Part shown: positions 17,578 to 26,164 of the stretch, piece after piece
Numbering within the stretch: position 1 is the first letter of the stretch
Layout: each line of letters starts with the position of its first letter
Assembly (NCBI RefSeq): GCF_001598275.1
Contig: NZ_BCYQ01000019.1
Location: forward strand, 1 to 50,142
Length of the DNA stretch: 50,142 nt
Origin: Moraxella oblonga NBRC 102422
Lineage (GTDB): Bacteria; Pseudomonadota; Gammaproteobacteria; Pseudomonadales; Moraxellaceae
Reading direction: 5' to 3'
Program-made: the position numbers and the translations under genes
The notes under the pieces: generated by a model
Seen by the model: only the letters and a program-made list of their open reading frames with translations
Database searches by the model: none
Told to the model about the DNA's origin: nothing

Positions 17578-19662
17578 ATGACTTTTTTAAGTAAAAAATC
17601 CACCTTTGTATACTCTGCGTTGGCAGTTAGTATGTTAGCAGTAGAGGCGCATGCCCTAGCCATTCAATCATTGTCTGCCACCCAAGCATCAGATAATAGC
17701 ACGCATATTCGTATTAACTTTGATGGCAAGCCCACCAAGCCAGTAGCCAGTCAGCAGGCAGGCAATCAGATGGTGTTTGATTTTAAGCAGGTGAGTAGTA
17801 GTGGTCTGCCACGTGATATGCCCATCAATCGTGGTTTGGTAAATAGCGTTACTGCTCTTAATTCTGGTTCAGATACTCGTTTGTTGGTGAATCTAAACGG
17901 CACCGCCAAGTACACCAGTAGCATTGAAGGCAACCAGTTGGTGCTAAAAATCGCCCAAGACAACAATACCAGAGCGGTGCAACCTGCAAGCTCGCAAGCA
18001 ACTAATGTTAGGGTAAATCCACTATTGAATTCTAATGTCGGTTCGGCGTCAGACCATATTACTGGCATATCTAGCATTAATTATTCTGGCACTAAAAATG
18101 GTGGTGGTAGTGTTAAGATTGCATTGGTGAACGAGTACATTCCTGTTGATGTGCAACGTCAAGGCAATAAAATTGTTGTGCGCACTAAGGGCACAACCAT
18201 TCCACGCCACCTGATTAATAAAATTCAAGCCAGTGGTTTGGTAACGAGTGTTACTGCCGCCAACCAAGGTCAAAGTGGTGTTATTACCATTGACATGAAG
18301 GGTGATTTTGAATATCAAGCTTATCAGTCTGGTTCAACCCTAAACATCTCTATTGCACCACCAACCAAACTCCAAGATCCAACTTCGGAGAAAAAGGTTT
18401 ATAAAGGCGAACCACTGTCTATGGAATTCCAAGACGTGTCGGTGCGTACGGTGCTTGATGTGCTTAGTCAGTTTACAAACAGCAATATCATTGCTGCTGA
18501 CAACGTACAAGGCAACATCACCTTGCGTTTGATTAATGTGCCTTGGGATCAAGCGCTGGACATTATCCTGCAAAGTAAAAACTTGGGCATGCAACAAAAT
18601 GGTAACGTGATTTGGGTGGCTCCTGCTGCTGAATTGGCTGCTAACCGTGCCAAGATTTTAGAAGATAGTAGAAAAATTGATGAGTTGATGCCACTGCGTA
18701 CTGAGTATATCAAGCTCAACTATGCAAAAGCAGATACGGTGATTGATTTACTTAAAAACGCTAATAGCAGTGGAGGTGGTAGTCAAGGTAATGGTACATC
18801 GTTGTTGGCTTCTCCTAAGGGGGCGATTACTGCTGATGCACGTACCAACACCATTATTGTCAAAGATACCTCAGCAGGTATTGACAATATTCGTGAGATG
18901 ATTACGCAGATTGATATTCCGCTTGATCAAGTGATGATTGAGGCACGTATTGTTACTGCTACCGAGGCATTTTCAAAAGAGATTGGTGTAAGATGGGGTG
19001 CCACTCACAACTCAACTACCCCAGCATTTAATCCACTAAAACCAACCGCCACTTTAGACTCAGCAGGTTTATCAGTAAACTTAATGAGTGCTACATCTGC
19101 TGCAACCTCTTCATTTAATGTTGGTTTGCTTAGTATTAGCGACATGCTTCTTGATTTGACCTTGCAAGCCATGCAGGCAGAGCGTCGTGGTGAGGTGATT
19201 TCATCACCTAAGGTCTTGACGGAAGATAACCAAACCGCTAAGATTCTTTCAGGTAAAGAAATCCCTTATCAAGAGGCTTCAGCCAGTGGTGCAACAAACA
19301 CAAGTTTTAAAGAAGCTGCCCTTTCTTTGGAAGCGACACCAAAAATTACTCCAGAGGGTAAAATCTCATTAAAATTAACGGTTGAAAATGCTGATACCAC
19401 GGGTGAGGTTTATGGTGGTGTGCCAGTAATTCGTAGGGATTCGGTAAATACGAATGTCTTGTTGGAAGATGGTCAAACGGTGGTGCTAGGTGGCGTGTTC
19501 CGTAACACCATTTCTAATGGTAAGAGTAAAGTACCATTCCTTGGCGACATTCCCGGTGTTGGTCGTTTATTTAAGTATGATAATAAAGAGAATAATAAAG
19601 AAGAGTTGCTCATCTTTATTACACCTAAGCTGATTCACGATAATACCAGTCGTATGAGATGA
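17578..19662 (+). CDS. pilQ: Type IV pilus secretin PilQ
   Basis: Outer-membrane channel for the pilus. 694-aa precursor with a Sec signal peptide cut near E-A-H-A-L-A (about residue 27), two beta-rich AMIN domains that bind peptidoglycan (about 28-125 and 160-270), a secretin/TonB short N domain (about 283-350), one N1-like domain with a Gly/Ser-rich loop (N-S-S-G-G-G-S-Q-G-N-G), and the C-terminal secretin barrel (about 470-690), ending K-E-E-L-L-I-F-I-T-P-K-L-I. GAGGACGAAATA precedes the ATG. Last gene of the pil operon before a strong terminator. Confidence 0.97.
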   Translation: MTFLSKKSTFVYSALAVSMLAVEAHALAIQSLSATQASDNSTHIRINFDGKPTKPVASQQAGNQMVFDFKQVSSSGLPRDMPINRGLVNSVTALNSGSDTRLLVNLNGTAKYTSSIEGNQLVLKIAQDNNTRAVQPASSQATNVRVNPLLNSNVGSASDHITGISSINYSGTKNGGGSVKIALVNEYIPVDVQRQGNKIVVRTKGTTIPRHLINKIQASGLVTSVTAANQGQSGVITIDMKGDFEYQAYQSGSTLNISIAPPTKLQDPTSEKKVYKGEPLSMEFQDVSVRTVLDVLSQFTNSNIIAADNVQGNITLRLINVPWDQALDIILQSKNLGMQQNGNVIWVAPAAELAANRAKILEDSRKIDELMPLRTEYIKLNYAKADTVIDLLKNANSSGGGSQGNGTSLLASPKGAITADARTNTIIVKDTSAGIDNIREMITQIDIPLDQVMIEARIVTATEAFSKEIGVRWGATHNSTTPAFNPLKPTATLDSAGLSVNLMSATSAATSSFNVGLLSISDMLLDLTLQAMQAERRGEVISSPKVLTEDNQTAKILSGKEIPYQEASASGATNTSFKEAALSLEATPKITPEGKISLKLTVENADTTGEVYGGVPVIRRDSVNTNVLLEDGQTVVLGGVFRNTISNGKSKVPFLGDIPGVGRLFKYDNKENNKEELLIFITPKLIHDNTSRMR

Positions 19663-19674
19663 TGTTTGATGATG

Positions 19675-19706
19675 ACAAAAGCAGGTCTGGTGCCTGCTTT
19701 TGTTTT
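19675..19706 (+). terminator. Terminator of the pilMNOPQ operon
   Basis: ACAAAAGCAGG at 19675-19685 pairs with CCTGCTTTTGT at 19693-19703, loop of 7, T-rich tail. Confidence 0.85.
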
Positions 19707-19827
19707 GTAGGTTTATTTTGTGGATAAATTGCGGTTGTTTTTTGGTTGCTTGTAAAATTAATGAATAAATAACTGGCAAGATAGCCATAAACCTTGTATC
19801 ATAGCTAATTTTTAAAGTGTATTTTTA

Positions 19828-20418
19828 ATGTTTGAAGAAGCATCAGTTGTGGTTGAGGTGATTGTTCAAAAACCAACCATGAAATTTGCCCATTTGCCTT
19901 CCATATTTTTAGTAGGGCCGATGGGGGCGGGCAAAACAACCATTGGCAAACTCCTTGCCAAACATTTAAAACGTGAATTTGTGGATTGTGATTGGTACAT
20001 TGCTGATCAAGCAGGTACGGACATTCCTTGGATTTTTGCCAAAGAAGGGGAAGTAGGATTTCGGCAACGTGAAACAGAAGCTCTTAAAGTATTGGTTAGT
20101 ATGCCCAATGCTGTGATTGCTACGGGAGGGGGAGCGGTTACTCGTGCCGAAAATCGTGAATTATTAAAGCGTGGTTTGGTCATTTTTTTAGATGCTAACG
20201 TAGACACTCAACTACTTCGCACCAAAAAAGACACCAATCGCCCATTATTGCAGACCGAAAACCCACGAGCGGTGCTTGAAAAACTTTACCAAGAGAGAAG
20301 ACCCTTGTATCTTGAAGTGGCGGATATGGTCATTATGACAGGTAAAAGCTATCCTAAGCAAATGCTTTTAGAAATCATTGAAGCATTGGAAAAATATCAT
20401 TCTATTCATTATAAGTGA
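19828..20418 (+). CDS. aroK: Shikimate kinase
   Basis: ATP-dependent phosphorylation of shikimate. P-loop G-P-M-G-A-G-K-T-T near residues 30-38, D-C-D-W-Y-I (shikimate-binding Asp), G-x-x-x-F-R-x-x-E and the G-G-G-A-V motif, then R-P-L-L as lid and adenine contacts. 196 aa from the ATG at 19828; an in-frame ATG at 19879 (M-K-F-A-H-L-P-S) gives 179 aa, closer to the usual size. Neither has a clear ribosome site, so the start is undecided. It directly precedes aroB, as in many gammaproteobacteria. Confidence 0.93.
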   Translation: MFEEASVVVEVIVQKPTMKFAHLPSIFLVGPMGAGKTTIGKLLAKHLKREFVDCDWYIADQAGTDIPWIFAKEGEVGFRQRETEALKVLVSMPNAVIATGGGAVTRAENRELLKRGLVIFLDANVDTQLLRTKKDTNRPLLQTENPRAVLEKLYQERRPLYLEVADMVIMTGKSYPKQMLLEIIEALEKYHSIHYK

Positions 20419-20426
20419 TAATACTC

Positions 20427-21536
20427 ATGAATCAACACATCTTAACTGTACATACTCAAAGCCATGATTATCCCATTTTTATCGGTAAAAGTGGCGATTC
20501 GCCAAAAACAATAAATTTGGCAAGTCAGATTGTACCTTTTATCAAAGGCAAGCAAGTGCTGATTGTTAGTAATGACGTGATTGCACCATTTTATCTTAAA
20601 AAGTTACAAGATGAGTTGAGTCAAAATTTTACGGTTGCGGTATGTGTGTTGCCTGATGGTGAGACTCATAAAAACCAAGACAGCATCAATGCCATTTATG
20701 ATGTGCTTATGCAAAACCATTTTGCCAGAGATTGTACATTGATTGCATTGGGTGGCGGTGTGATTGGTGATATGGTGGGATTTGCAGCAGCAAGCTATAT
20801 GCGAGGTGTGAACTTTATCCAAGTACCAACGACGCTACTTGCCCAAGTGGACTCTTCAGTAGGCGGTAAAACAGGCATTAATCACCCGCTTGGTAAAAAC
20901 ATGATAGGGGCGTTTTGGCAACCTGTATGTGTGCTAGCAGACATGGGGACGTTCGGGACGCTTGCTGACCGTGAATTTTTGGCGGGTATGGCAGAAGTGG
21001 TCAAATATGCGCTGATTTTTGACCATGAATTTTTAATATGGCTTGAACAAAATACCCAAAAAATCCTTGATAAAGATGCAGATACATTAAGCCATATGGT
21101 GTATCGTTGTTGTGATTATAAAGCCAAAATTGTCGCCAGTGATGAGCGAGAAGCAGGCGTTAGGGCATTGTTAAATTTTGGGCATACTTTTGGACATGTC
21201 ATTGAGACACACGAAGGTTACGGCACATGGCTACATGGTGAGGCGGTTTCTATTGGCATGATGCAAGCAAGCGTGATGTCGCACAAAATGGGCTTGATAG
21301 AACGTGCAGATGTGCTACGTGTGGCAAAAATTTTGCAAGATTTTCATTTGCCCATCAAGCCACCCGCCATTGCCCCTGACGTGGCTTTGAACCTTATGGG
21401 GCATGACAAAAAAGTGAAGGGTGGCAAAATCCGTTTGGTACTTTTAAAATCGTTGGGGCAAGCCTTTGTTAGTGCAGATTTTGATGTAAGAATGTTGGAA
21501 GAGGTGCTTGTTTCTATTGATGAGTATGTGGTGTGA
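20427..21536 (+). CDS. aroB: 3-dehydroquinate synthase
   Basis: Second step of the shikimate pathway: DAHP to 3-dehydroquinate, NAD- and Zn-dependent. The 369-aa product has the NAD loop G-G-G-V-I-G-D-M-V-G-F-A-A, P-T-T-L-L-A-Q-V-D-S-S-V-G-G-K-T, and Zn-binding H-G-E-A-V and G-H-T-F-G-H. I chose ATG at 20427, 8 bases after the aroK stop, because it yields the family-like start N-Q-H-I-L-T-V; a GTG at 20415 overlapping the aroK stop is the alternative. Confidence 0.96.
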   Translation: MNQHILTVHTQSHDYPIFIGKSGDSPKTINLASQIVPFIKGKQVLIVSNDVIAPFYLKKLQDELSQNFTVAVCVLPDGETHKNQDSINAIYDVLMQNHFARDCTLIALGGGVIGDMVGFAAASYMRGVNFIQVPTTLLAQVDSSVGGKTGINHPLGKNMIGAFWQPVCVLADMGTFGTLADREFLAGMAEVVKYALIFDHEFLIWLEQNTQKILDKDADTLSHMVYRCCDYKAKIVASDEREAGVRALLNFGHTFGHVIETHEGYGTWLHGEAVSIGMMQASVMSHKMGLIERADVLRVAKILQDFHLPIKPPAIAPDVALNLMGHDKKVKGGKIRLVLLKSLGQAFVSADFDVRMLEEVLVSIDEYVV

Positions 21537-21551
21537 TGATAAGGTTGTAGT

Positions 21552-22613
21552 ATGTCGCAAAGTGTTATATCAAATATTATATTTAAAGCACAAGCCATAT
21601 TGTGGTTTGTTTTGGCGATAGGTTTGTCGGTGGTTTGGTTGTTTTTGTGGATAACTACCGATGTTGCACAAGTTAATGAAAAACGCCAAAAAGAAAAAAT
21701 TACCCTTGCCGATTCGCCCTTGCCAACATACATTGAATCTTATGTGCAACTGACCAAAGAAGTGCCACCGATTGATTTTGCAACAGTGATACGAGATTTA
21801 CGCAACTATCCTAGCGAGTTTAAAGATAAGTCATATTTTGAAAAAGATGCCAAACGCTGGACAGTACAAGTCATGAATGTGTCAAGCAACGATATTATTG
21901 TTGAATATCTCAACCAACGAGATGACCGTGATAAGTTTGCTTATTTTCGTTACCACAACGCCAATGATGAGCTTCGCTATATTTTAACTTATGGCAGTAT
22001 GGCAAGTGCCCAAGAGGCTTTATCCGCCATTAAAAAAGTGAACTTTGGGTTGCCAAGTACTGCCAAAGTAAAAGCAGAAGAGATTGGCTATTATATCAAA
22101 ATCATGGATCAATATGAACGTGGTGATACTTTATTTGGCAAAGAGATGCTAGACAAGGTGAATTTGATGCCAGCTAAGCGAGAAATAGCGCCTAGCCGAT
22201 TGTCTGCCGAGCAATTAAGGAGTGGTTTGGACAATAAGTTTCAGAACGCCACGCCAGCTTCGCCCAACGCATCGAGTACACCTAATTTTGCAAATGCACC
22301 AAGCATGGCAAATGTACCAACTTCAAATGCAGCAACAGGTACGCCAAAATCAGCCAGTACAACCAACCAAACCAAAAAAGACGTTGCAACCAACAAGCCA
22401 ACGCCATCAGAAACAGCAGAATCAGCCCAAGAGATGGTGATTGATATGTCAATTGCACCCAAAGCACCAACGCCACAAAAACCTGCGGTGTCGTCAGAGA
22501 CATCTTCGTCCGTTACTTACACCCAAAATAATGACGTTACGTATGAAGCTCCCAAGTCAAATGCCCGACCCAACACCAATACCAACAGCATACCCGGAGC
22601 TGATAGGGATTGA
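21552..22613 (+). CDS. SPOR-like domain membrane protein (DamX-position)
   Basis: 353-aa protein with one membrane helix at about residues 10-32, a charged linker, and a SPOR-like beta-alpha-beta domain at about 95-180 (R-W-T-V-Q-V-M-N-V-S-S; F-A-Y-F-R-Y; Y-I-L-T-Y-G-S-M-A-S-A-Q-E-A-L). The last 150 residues are Ala/Ser/Thr/Pro-rich and look disordered. Genes downstream of aroKB often encode SPOR proteins such as DamX, which bind denuded septal peptidoglycan. Unusually the SPOR-like domain is internal instead of C-terminal. The division role is inferred from position and domain. Confidence 0.75.
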   Translation: MSQSVISNIIFKAQAILWFVLAIGLSVVWLFLWITTDVAQVNEKRQKEKITLADSPLPTYIESYVQLTKEVPPIDFATVIRDLRNYPSEFKDKSYFEKDAKRWTVQVMNVSSNDIIVEYLNQRDDRDKFAYFRYHNANDELRYILTYGSMASAQEALSAIKKVNFGLPSTAKVKAEEIGYYIKIMDQYERGDTLFGKEMLDKVNLMPAKREIAPSRLSAEQLRSGLDNKFQNATPASPNASSTPNFANAPSMANVPTSNAATGTPKSASTTNQTKKDVATNKPTPSETAESAQEMVIDMSIAPKAPTPQKPAVSSETSSSVTYTQNNDVTYEAPKSNARPNTNTNSIPGADRD

Positions 22614-22614
22614 T

Positions 22615-23244
22615 ATGAAAGAAAATCTGTCTGCTCAAACGGTGCTAGAAAATCTTAAAGCGGGTAATGAACGGTATATGGCAAATTTGGCAAGTACCAA
22701 GCCATTGACTGTTGCACCGCCAGAGTTGGTTGAGGAACAAAAACCAAGTGCTATTATTTTGGGGTGCTCGGATGCTCGCGTGCCTGTGGAATTGATTTTT
22801 GATCAGCCACTTGGTGAGTTGTTTGTCATCAGAGTGGCAGGAAATATCATCGCCCCTAGTCAAATAGGCTCTATTGAGTTTGCTGCCGAAAAATTTGGTA
22901 CTCGCCTTGTGGTGGTATTGGGTCATAGCCATTGTGGTGCGGTAACGGCATGTGTAGAAACGTTGATTAACCCTGATCAGTATTATTCTCCAAACCTACA
23001 ATCTATCGTAGATAGGATTCGCCCTAGTGTTTATAATTTGCACGAAATCATGACAGCCAGTGATGCCGAAGTGGATATTGATGAATTTGTCAATCGGGCG
23101 GTGCGTGCCAATGTGCGTATGTCGGTCAGCCAGCTCAAACACGGCTCTCGCATTTTAGAGGACATGGTAACGCATGGGGATTTGACGATTATTGGGGCGG
23201 AGTATGACATTGCCACAGGTCGGGTCAATTTTTTAGACAGTTAA
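22615..23244 (+). CDS. can: Beta-class carbonic anhydrase
   Basis: Zn enzyme for CO2/bicarbonate interconversion. 209 aa from the ATG at 22615, one base after the preceding stop and behind AGGG at 22605-22608. Zn ligands are visible: Cys51 and Asp53 in G-C-S-D-A-R-V-P, His104 and Cys107 in G-H-S-H-C-G-A-V. The frame is open further upstream (to 22441), but that part overlaps the SPOR gene and is not protein-like. Its setting with aroB, the SPOR gene and hisC suggests one co-transcribed run. Confidence 0.95.
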   Translation: MKENLSAQTVLENLKAGNERYMANLASTKPLTVAPPELVEEQKPSAIILGCSDARVPVELIFDQPLGELFVIRVAGNIIAPSQIGSIEFAAEKFGTRLVVVLGHSHCGAVTACVETLINPDQYYSPNLQSIVDRIRPSVYNLHEIMTASDAEVDIDEFVNRAVRANVRMSVSQLKHGSRILEDMVTHGDLTIIGAEYDIATGRVNFLDS

Positions 23245-23259
23245 TGAAAAGGAGTTATC

Positions 23260-24351
23260 ATGACAATTGATACACGCTTATGGAGCATGAAAATTCGCCA
23301 GCTTACCCCCTATGTGGCAGGCGAGCAACCCAAAATGGCAGATTTATGCAAACTCAACACCAATGAAAATCCCTTCCCACCAAGCCCAAAAGCCATTGAA
23401 GTGATGAAAAAGGTGCTAGACCGTGCCGATGAGTTACGCCTGTATCCTGAACCTGAATCTGATGAGCTTTGCCAAACGTTGGCGAATTATCATGGCATAA
23501 AACGTGAACAAGTGTTCGTTGGTAATGGCTCTGATGAGGTTTTGGCATTTATTTTTGCCTGTTTTTTTGTTAAAGAACGTCCGCTACTCATGCCAGACAT
23601 CAGCTATGGCTTTTATCCTGTTTATGCCCAAACTTTTGGGGTTAATGCCCAAGCCATTCCTTTAAAGTCGGATTTTACCATTGATGTTGATAATTATCGC
23701 GTGCCGTGTGGAGGGATTATCTTCCCAAATCCCAACGCCCCAACAGGTGTTTTGCTAGATTTGGGGAGTATTCGTAAACTTGTAAAAGAACACCCCAATG
23801 CAGTCATTGTCATTGATGAGGCTTATATTGATTATGCTGATGATGTCAAAAATGTATCTGCCATTGGCTTGATTAATGAGTTTGATAATGTATTGGTGGT
23901 ACAGACTTTCTCAAAATCTCGTTCGCTGGCTGGATTGCGTGTGGGGGCGGTGTTTGGTAACCCAAACCTTATCACAGCATTAGCCACTTACAAAAATAGC
24001 TTTAATAGTTATCCCATTGACCGTCTTGCCCAAGCAGGAGCGGTTGCTAGTATTCTGGACGAGGCTTATTTTCAGGACAAGCGTCAGGCGGTCATTGCAC
24101 TTCGCAACGCATTAACTACCAAACTTACCGAACTTGGTTTTGATGTGTTGCCATCATCTGCCAATTTTGTATTTGCCAAACCCAACCACGCCACACTCAC
24201 CACCAAGATGATTTTTGATAAATTGCGAGAGCAGGGTATTTTGGTTCGTCATTGGGACAAGCCACGCATTGGCGATTATCTGCGGATTACGGTGGGGACA
24301 GCCGAACAAAACGCACGATTGATAGATGGTTTAAGACAGATTTTGGGGTGA
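23260..24351 (+). CDS. hisC: Histidinol-phosphate aminotransferase
   Basis: PLP enzyme of histidine biosynthesis, class I/II aminotransferase fold. 363 aa. Seen: L-N-T-N-E-N-P-F-P-P-S near residue 30, G-N-G-S-D-E-V-L, N-P-N-A-P-T-G, D-E-A-Y-I-D-Y and the PLP-lysine motif T-F-S-K-S-R-S-L-A-G-L-R. AAAAGGAGTTATC gives a strong ribosome site. No other his gene is in the window. A dual role with aromatic amino acids is known for some HisC proteins. Confidence 0.95.
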   Translation: MTIDTRLWSMKIRQLTPYVAGEQPKMADLCKLNTNENPFPPSPKAIEVMKKVLDRADELRLYPEPESDELCQTLANYHGIKREQVFVGNGSDEVLAFIFACFFVKERPLLMPDISYGFYPVYAQTFGVNAQAIPLKSDFTIDVDNYRVPCGGIIFPNPNAPTGVLLDLGSIRKLVKEHPNAVIVIDEAYIDYADDVKNVSAIGLINEFDNVLVVQTFSKSRSLAGLRVGAVFGNPNLITALATYKNSFNSYPIDRLAQAGAVASILDEAYFQDKRQAVIALRNALTTKLTELGFDVLPSSANFVFAKPNHATLTTKMIFDKLREQGILVRHWDKPRIGDYLRITVGTAEQNARLIDGLRQILG

Positions 24352-24361
24352 TTTTGGGATT

Positions 24362-24389
24362 AAAAAAGGGTGTAATTACACCCTTTTTT
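24362..24389. terminator. Bidirectional terminator between hisC and dusC
   Basis: AAAAAAGGGTGTAATTACACCCTTTTTT: a fully palindromic stem with A-run and T-run, between convergent genes. Confidence 0.9.
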
Positions 24390-24404
24390 GTTTAGGTTTT
24401 TTGT

Positions 24405-25361
24405 TTAAGCGGTTAGTGCCATTTTGATTTCGTCCGCCGTTTTTAGTTTTTTCACCACTTGCCAAAGGCTTTGTGCTTCTGTGTATCCTTTTGTGAGCAT
24501 ACCAAGCCATTGTTTGTATCGCCCAACCAGTCCGCCTTGATTGTCGGTATTGTCATTTAAAAAGCTCAATTGATAAGGAATCAACCCTTGCCAATCCAAG
24601 GTTGTTCCGTTATGGATATTGGCAAGCAAATCAGGTCTTGTTACTGCACCACGTCCTAGCATCAGATGTGGGGTGTGGGCTTGTTTGGTACAACGTTTTG
24701 CATCATCAGCCGTCCAAATCTCACCATTGGCGATGACTGGTAAGCCTAGATGAGTAAACGGCTCAATTTTTTCCCAATAAGCAGGCGGTTTATAACCGTC
24801 CACTTTTGTGCGAGCATGAATGGTAAGCCAGCTTGCATTGGCTGATTTGACCGCTTGTCCGATTTCATGTGTTTTAGAAGTGTCGTTGTAGCCCAGTCGG
24901 ATTTTGGCAGAGACAGGGATATGGGTGGGGACGGCTTGACGAACCTGACTGATGATGGCATATAAAACCTCTGGCTCATCTAAGAGTACCGAACCGCCCT
25001 TGTGGTTATTGACCGTTTTGGCGGGGCAACCAAAATTCAAATCTATGGCACACGCCCCCAGACTGATGGCAGTCAAGGCACTTTGGCTCATTGTTTCTGG
25101 ATTGTTGCCCAAAAGTTGGATATGAATGGGTGTGCCACTTGCTGTTTTGCCATTGGTGCGTAGCTCTGGCACATATTTATAAAACACATGGGCAGGCAGT
25201 GGATAATGAGTAACACGGATAAATTCGCTGACCCCCCAGTCATAAGGGCGACCCAAATCATGGGCAATTTGAGTCAAAATCTGACGCATCAATGGGTCGG
25301 TTAAGCCTTCCATTGGGGCGAGCAGGCGGACGGGGTGGGGGAAGAAGTGGGAGAAGTTCAC
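24405..25361 (-). CDS. dusC: tRNA-dihydrouridine synthase C
   Basis: FMN enzyme reducing uridine to dihydrouridine in tRNA. 318-aa TIM barrel with L-A-P-M-E-G-L-T-D near residues 14-22, the catalytic-Cys motif L-N-F-G-C-P-A-K-T-V-N-N-H, K-I-R-L-G-Y, H-A-R-T-K-x-x-G-Y and G-R-G-A. The C-P-A-K-T-V-N form points to DusC rather than DusA or DusB. Its start lies 3 bases after the stop of the upstream periplasmic-protein gene, so both are probably one transcript. Confidence 0.92.
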   Translation of the reverse strand: MNFSHFFPHPVRLLAPMEGLTDPLMRQILTQIAHDLGRPYDWGVSEFIRVTHYPLPAHVFYKYVPELRTNGKTASGTPIHIQLLGNNPETMSQSALTAISLGACAIDLNFGCPAKTVNNHKGGSVLLDEPEVLYAIISQVRQAVPTHIPVSAKIRLGYNDTSKTHEIGQAVKSANASWLTIHARTKVDGYKPPAYWEKIEPFTHLGLPVIANGEIWTADDAKRCTKQAHTPHLMLGRGAVTRPDLLANIHNGTTLDWQGLIPYQLSFLNDNTDNQGGLVGRYKQWLGMLTKGYTEAQSLWQVVKKLKTADEIKMALTA

Positions 25362-25364
25362 AAA

Positions 25365-25937
25365 TCAGCACCCAACATTTAACACGACATACACGCCTTT
25401 ATTGTCTCGTTCCAAACTTGCCGAATTGCCCGCACCTTCACAGACATAATCAGGTTCTTTATCAAAATGAACGCGTTGTTTTAGGGCTTGAAATTGAGCG
25501 TTATTCATTGGAGCGAGCGTGGCGTAAAAACCCACACCACCACATTCAAAGCAGTAATATTCATAGGTCAAACTTTTTAGGGGATAGCCATAAAGCGTGG
25601 CATTTTTTAAAGGAATAACAGCTTTTAGCGGCAGGTCTTGTTTGCTGTCTTTATACGCTTTGGCAGGTAACAAATCTTCTTTGTAGGGCGTGGTAATCGG
25701 ATAATTGCCGTGTTGGGCGTAGTTGGTTAAAGGATTGATTTTTTTATAATTGCCAGAATGGAGATTTTCTACAAAAATATTGTCCATTAGCTTGCCAATC
25801 AACGCCCCATCATCGCCTGTTTTGTTTTGTTCCAAATATTCAAAAACAGGTGTCCAGTCGGCACTGTGGGCAAGCATAGGAGTAAGGGCAGGGGCGGTGA
25901 GAGTAAGGAAAAAAGCGGTCAAACGAGCAAATTTCAT
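25365..25937 (-). CDS. Putative periplasmic protein, DWTP family
   Basis: 190-aa precursor with a Sec signal peptide (K-F-A-R-L-T-A-F-F-L-T-L then A-H-S-A before D-W-T-P). No known domain recognised. The mature part has C-F-E-C and two further Cys, so disulfides are likely. It shares three landmarks with the phase-variable protein at 36552-37182: mature start D-W-T-P, L-K-N-A-T-x-x-G, and N-x-A-x-F-x-x-L-x-Q. The ATG at 25937 was chosen because it opens the signal peptide; the frame runs back to 26051 without family-like sequence. Function unknown. Confidence 0.7.
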   Translation of the reverse strand: MKFARLTAFFLTLTAPALTPMLAHSADWTPVFEYLEQNKTGDDGALIGKLMDNIFVENLHSGNYKKINPLTNYAQHGNYPITTPYKEDLLPAKAYKDSKQDLPLKAVIPLKNATLYGYPLKSLTYEYYCFECGGVGFYATLAPMNNAQFQALKQRVHFDKEPDYVCEGAGNSASLERDNKGVYVVLNVGC

Positions 25938-26164
25938 GATGGTGTCCAATTTAAAGGGGGGTTGTTGATGTAGATTGTAGCAAATTTTGTGTGGCTTGTC
26001 TTGATTTTGACGGATTTGTTTAAAAATTGGGTGCCAATCAATGCATGGCAAGGGTGCGAAAACGTATTATGGGTTTATTTTATGTGAAAAATCGTTCATA
26101 ATAGTACAAAATTTCTCTTTTGTTAAGTAAAAATTGCCATTATGGACAATTCACTGGAAAATTT

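Noticed and set aside
22441-22614. Upstream extension of the carbonic anhydrase frame
   Set aside because: It overlaps the SPOR gene, is not protein-like, and the ATG at 22615 has a ribosome site and the family start.
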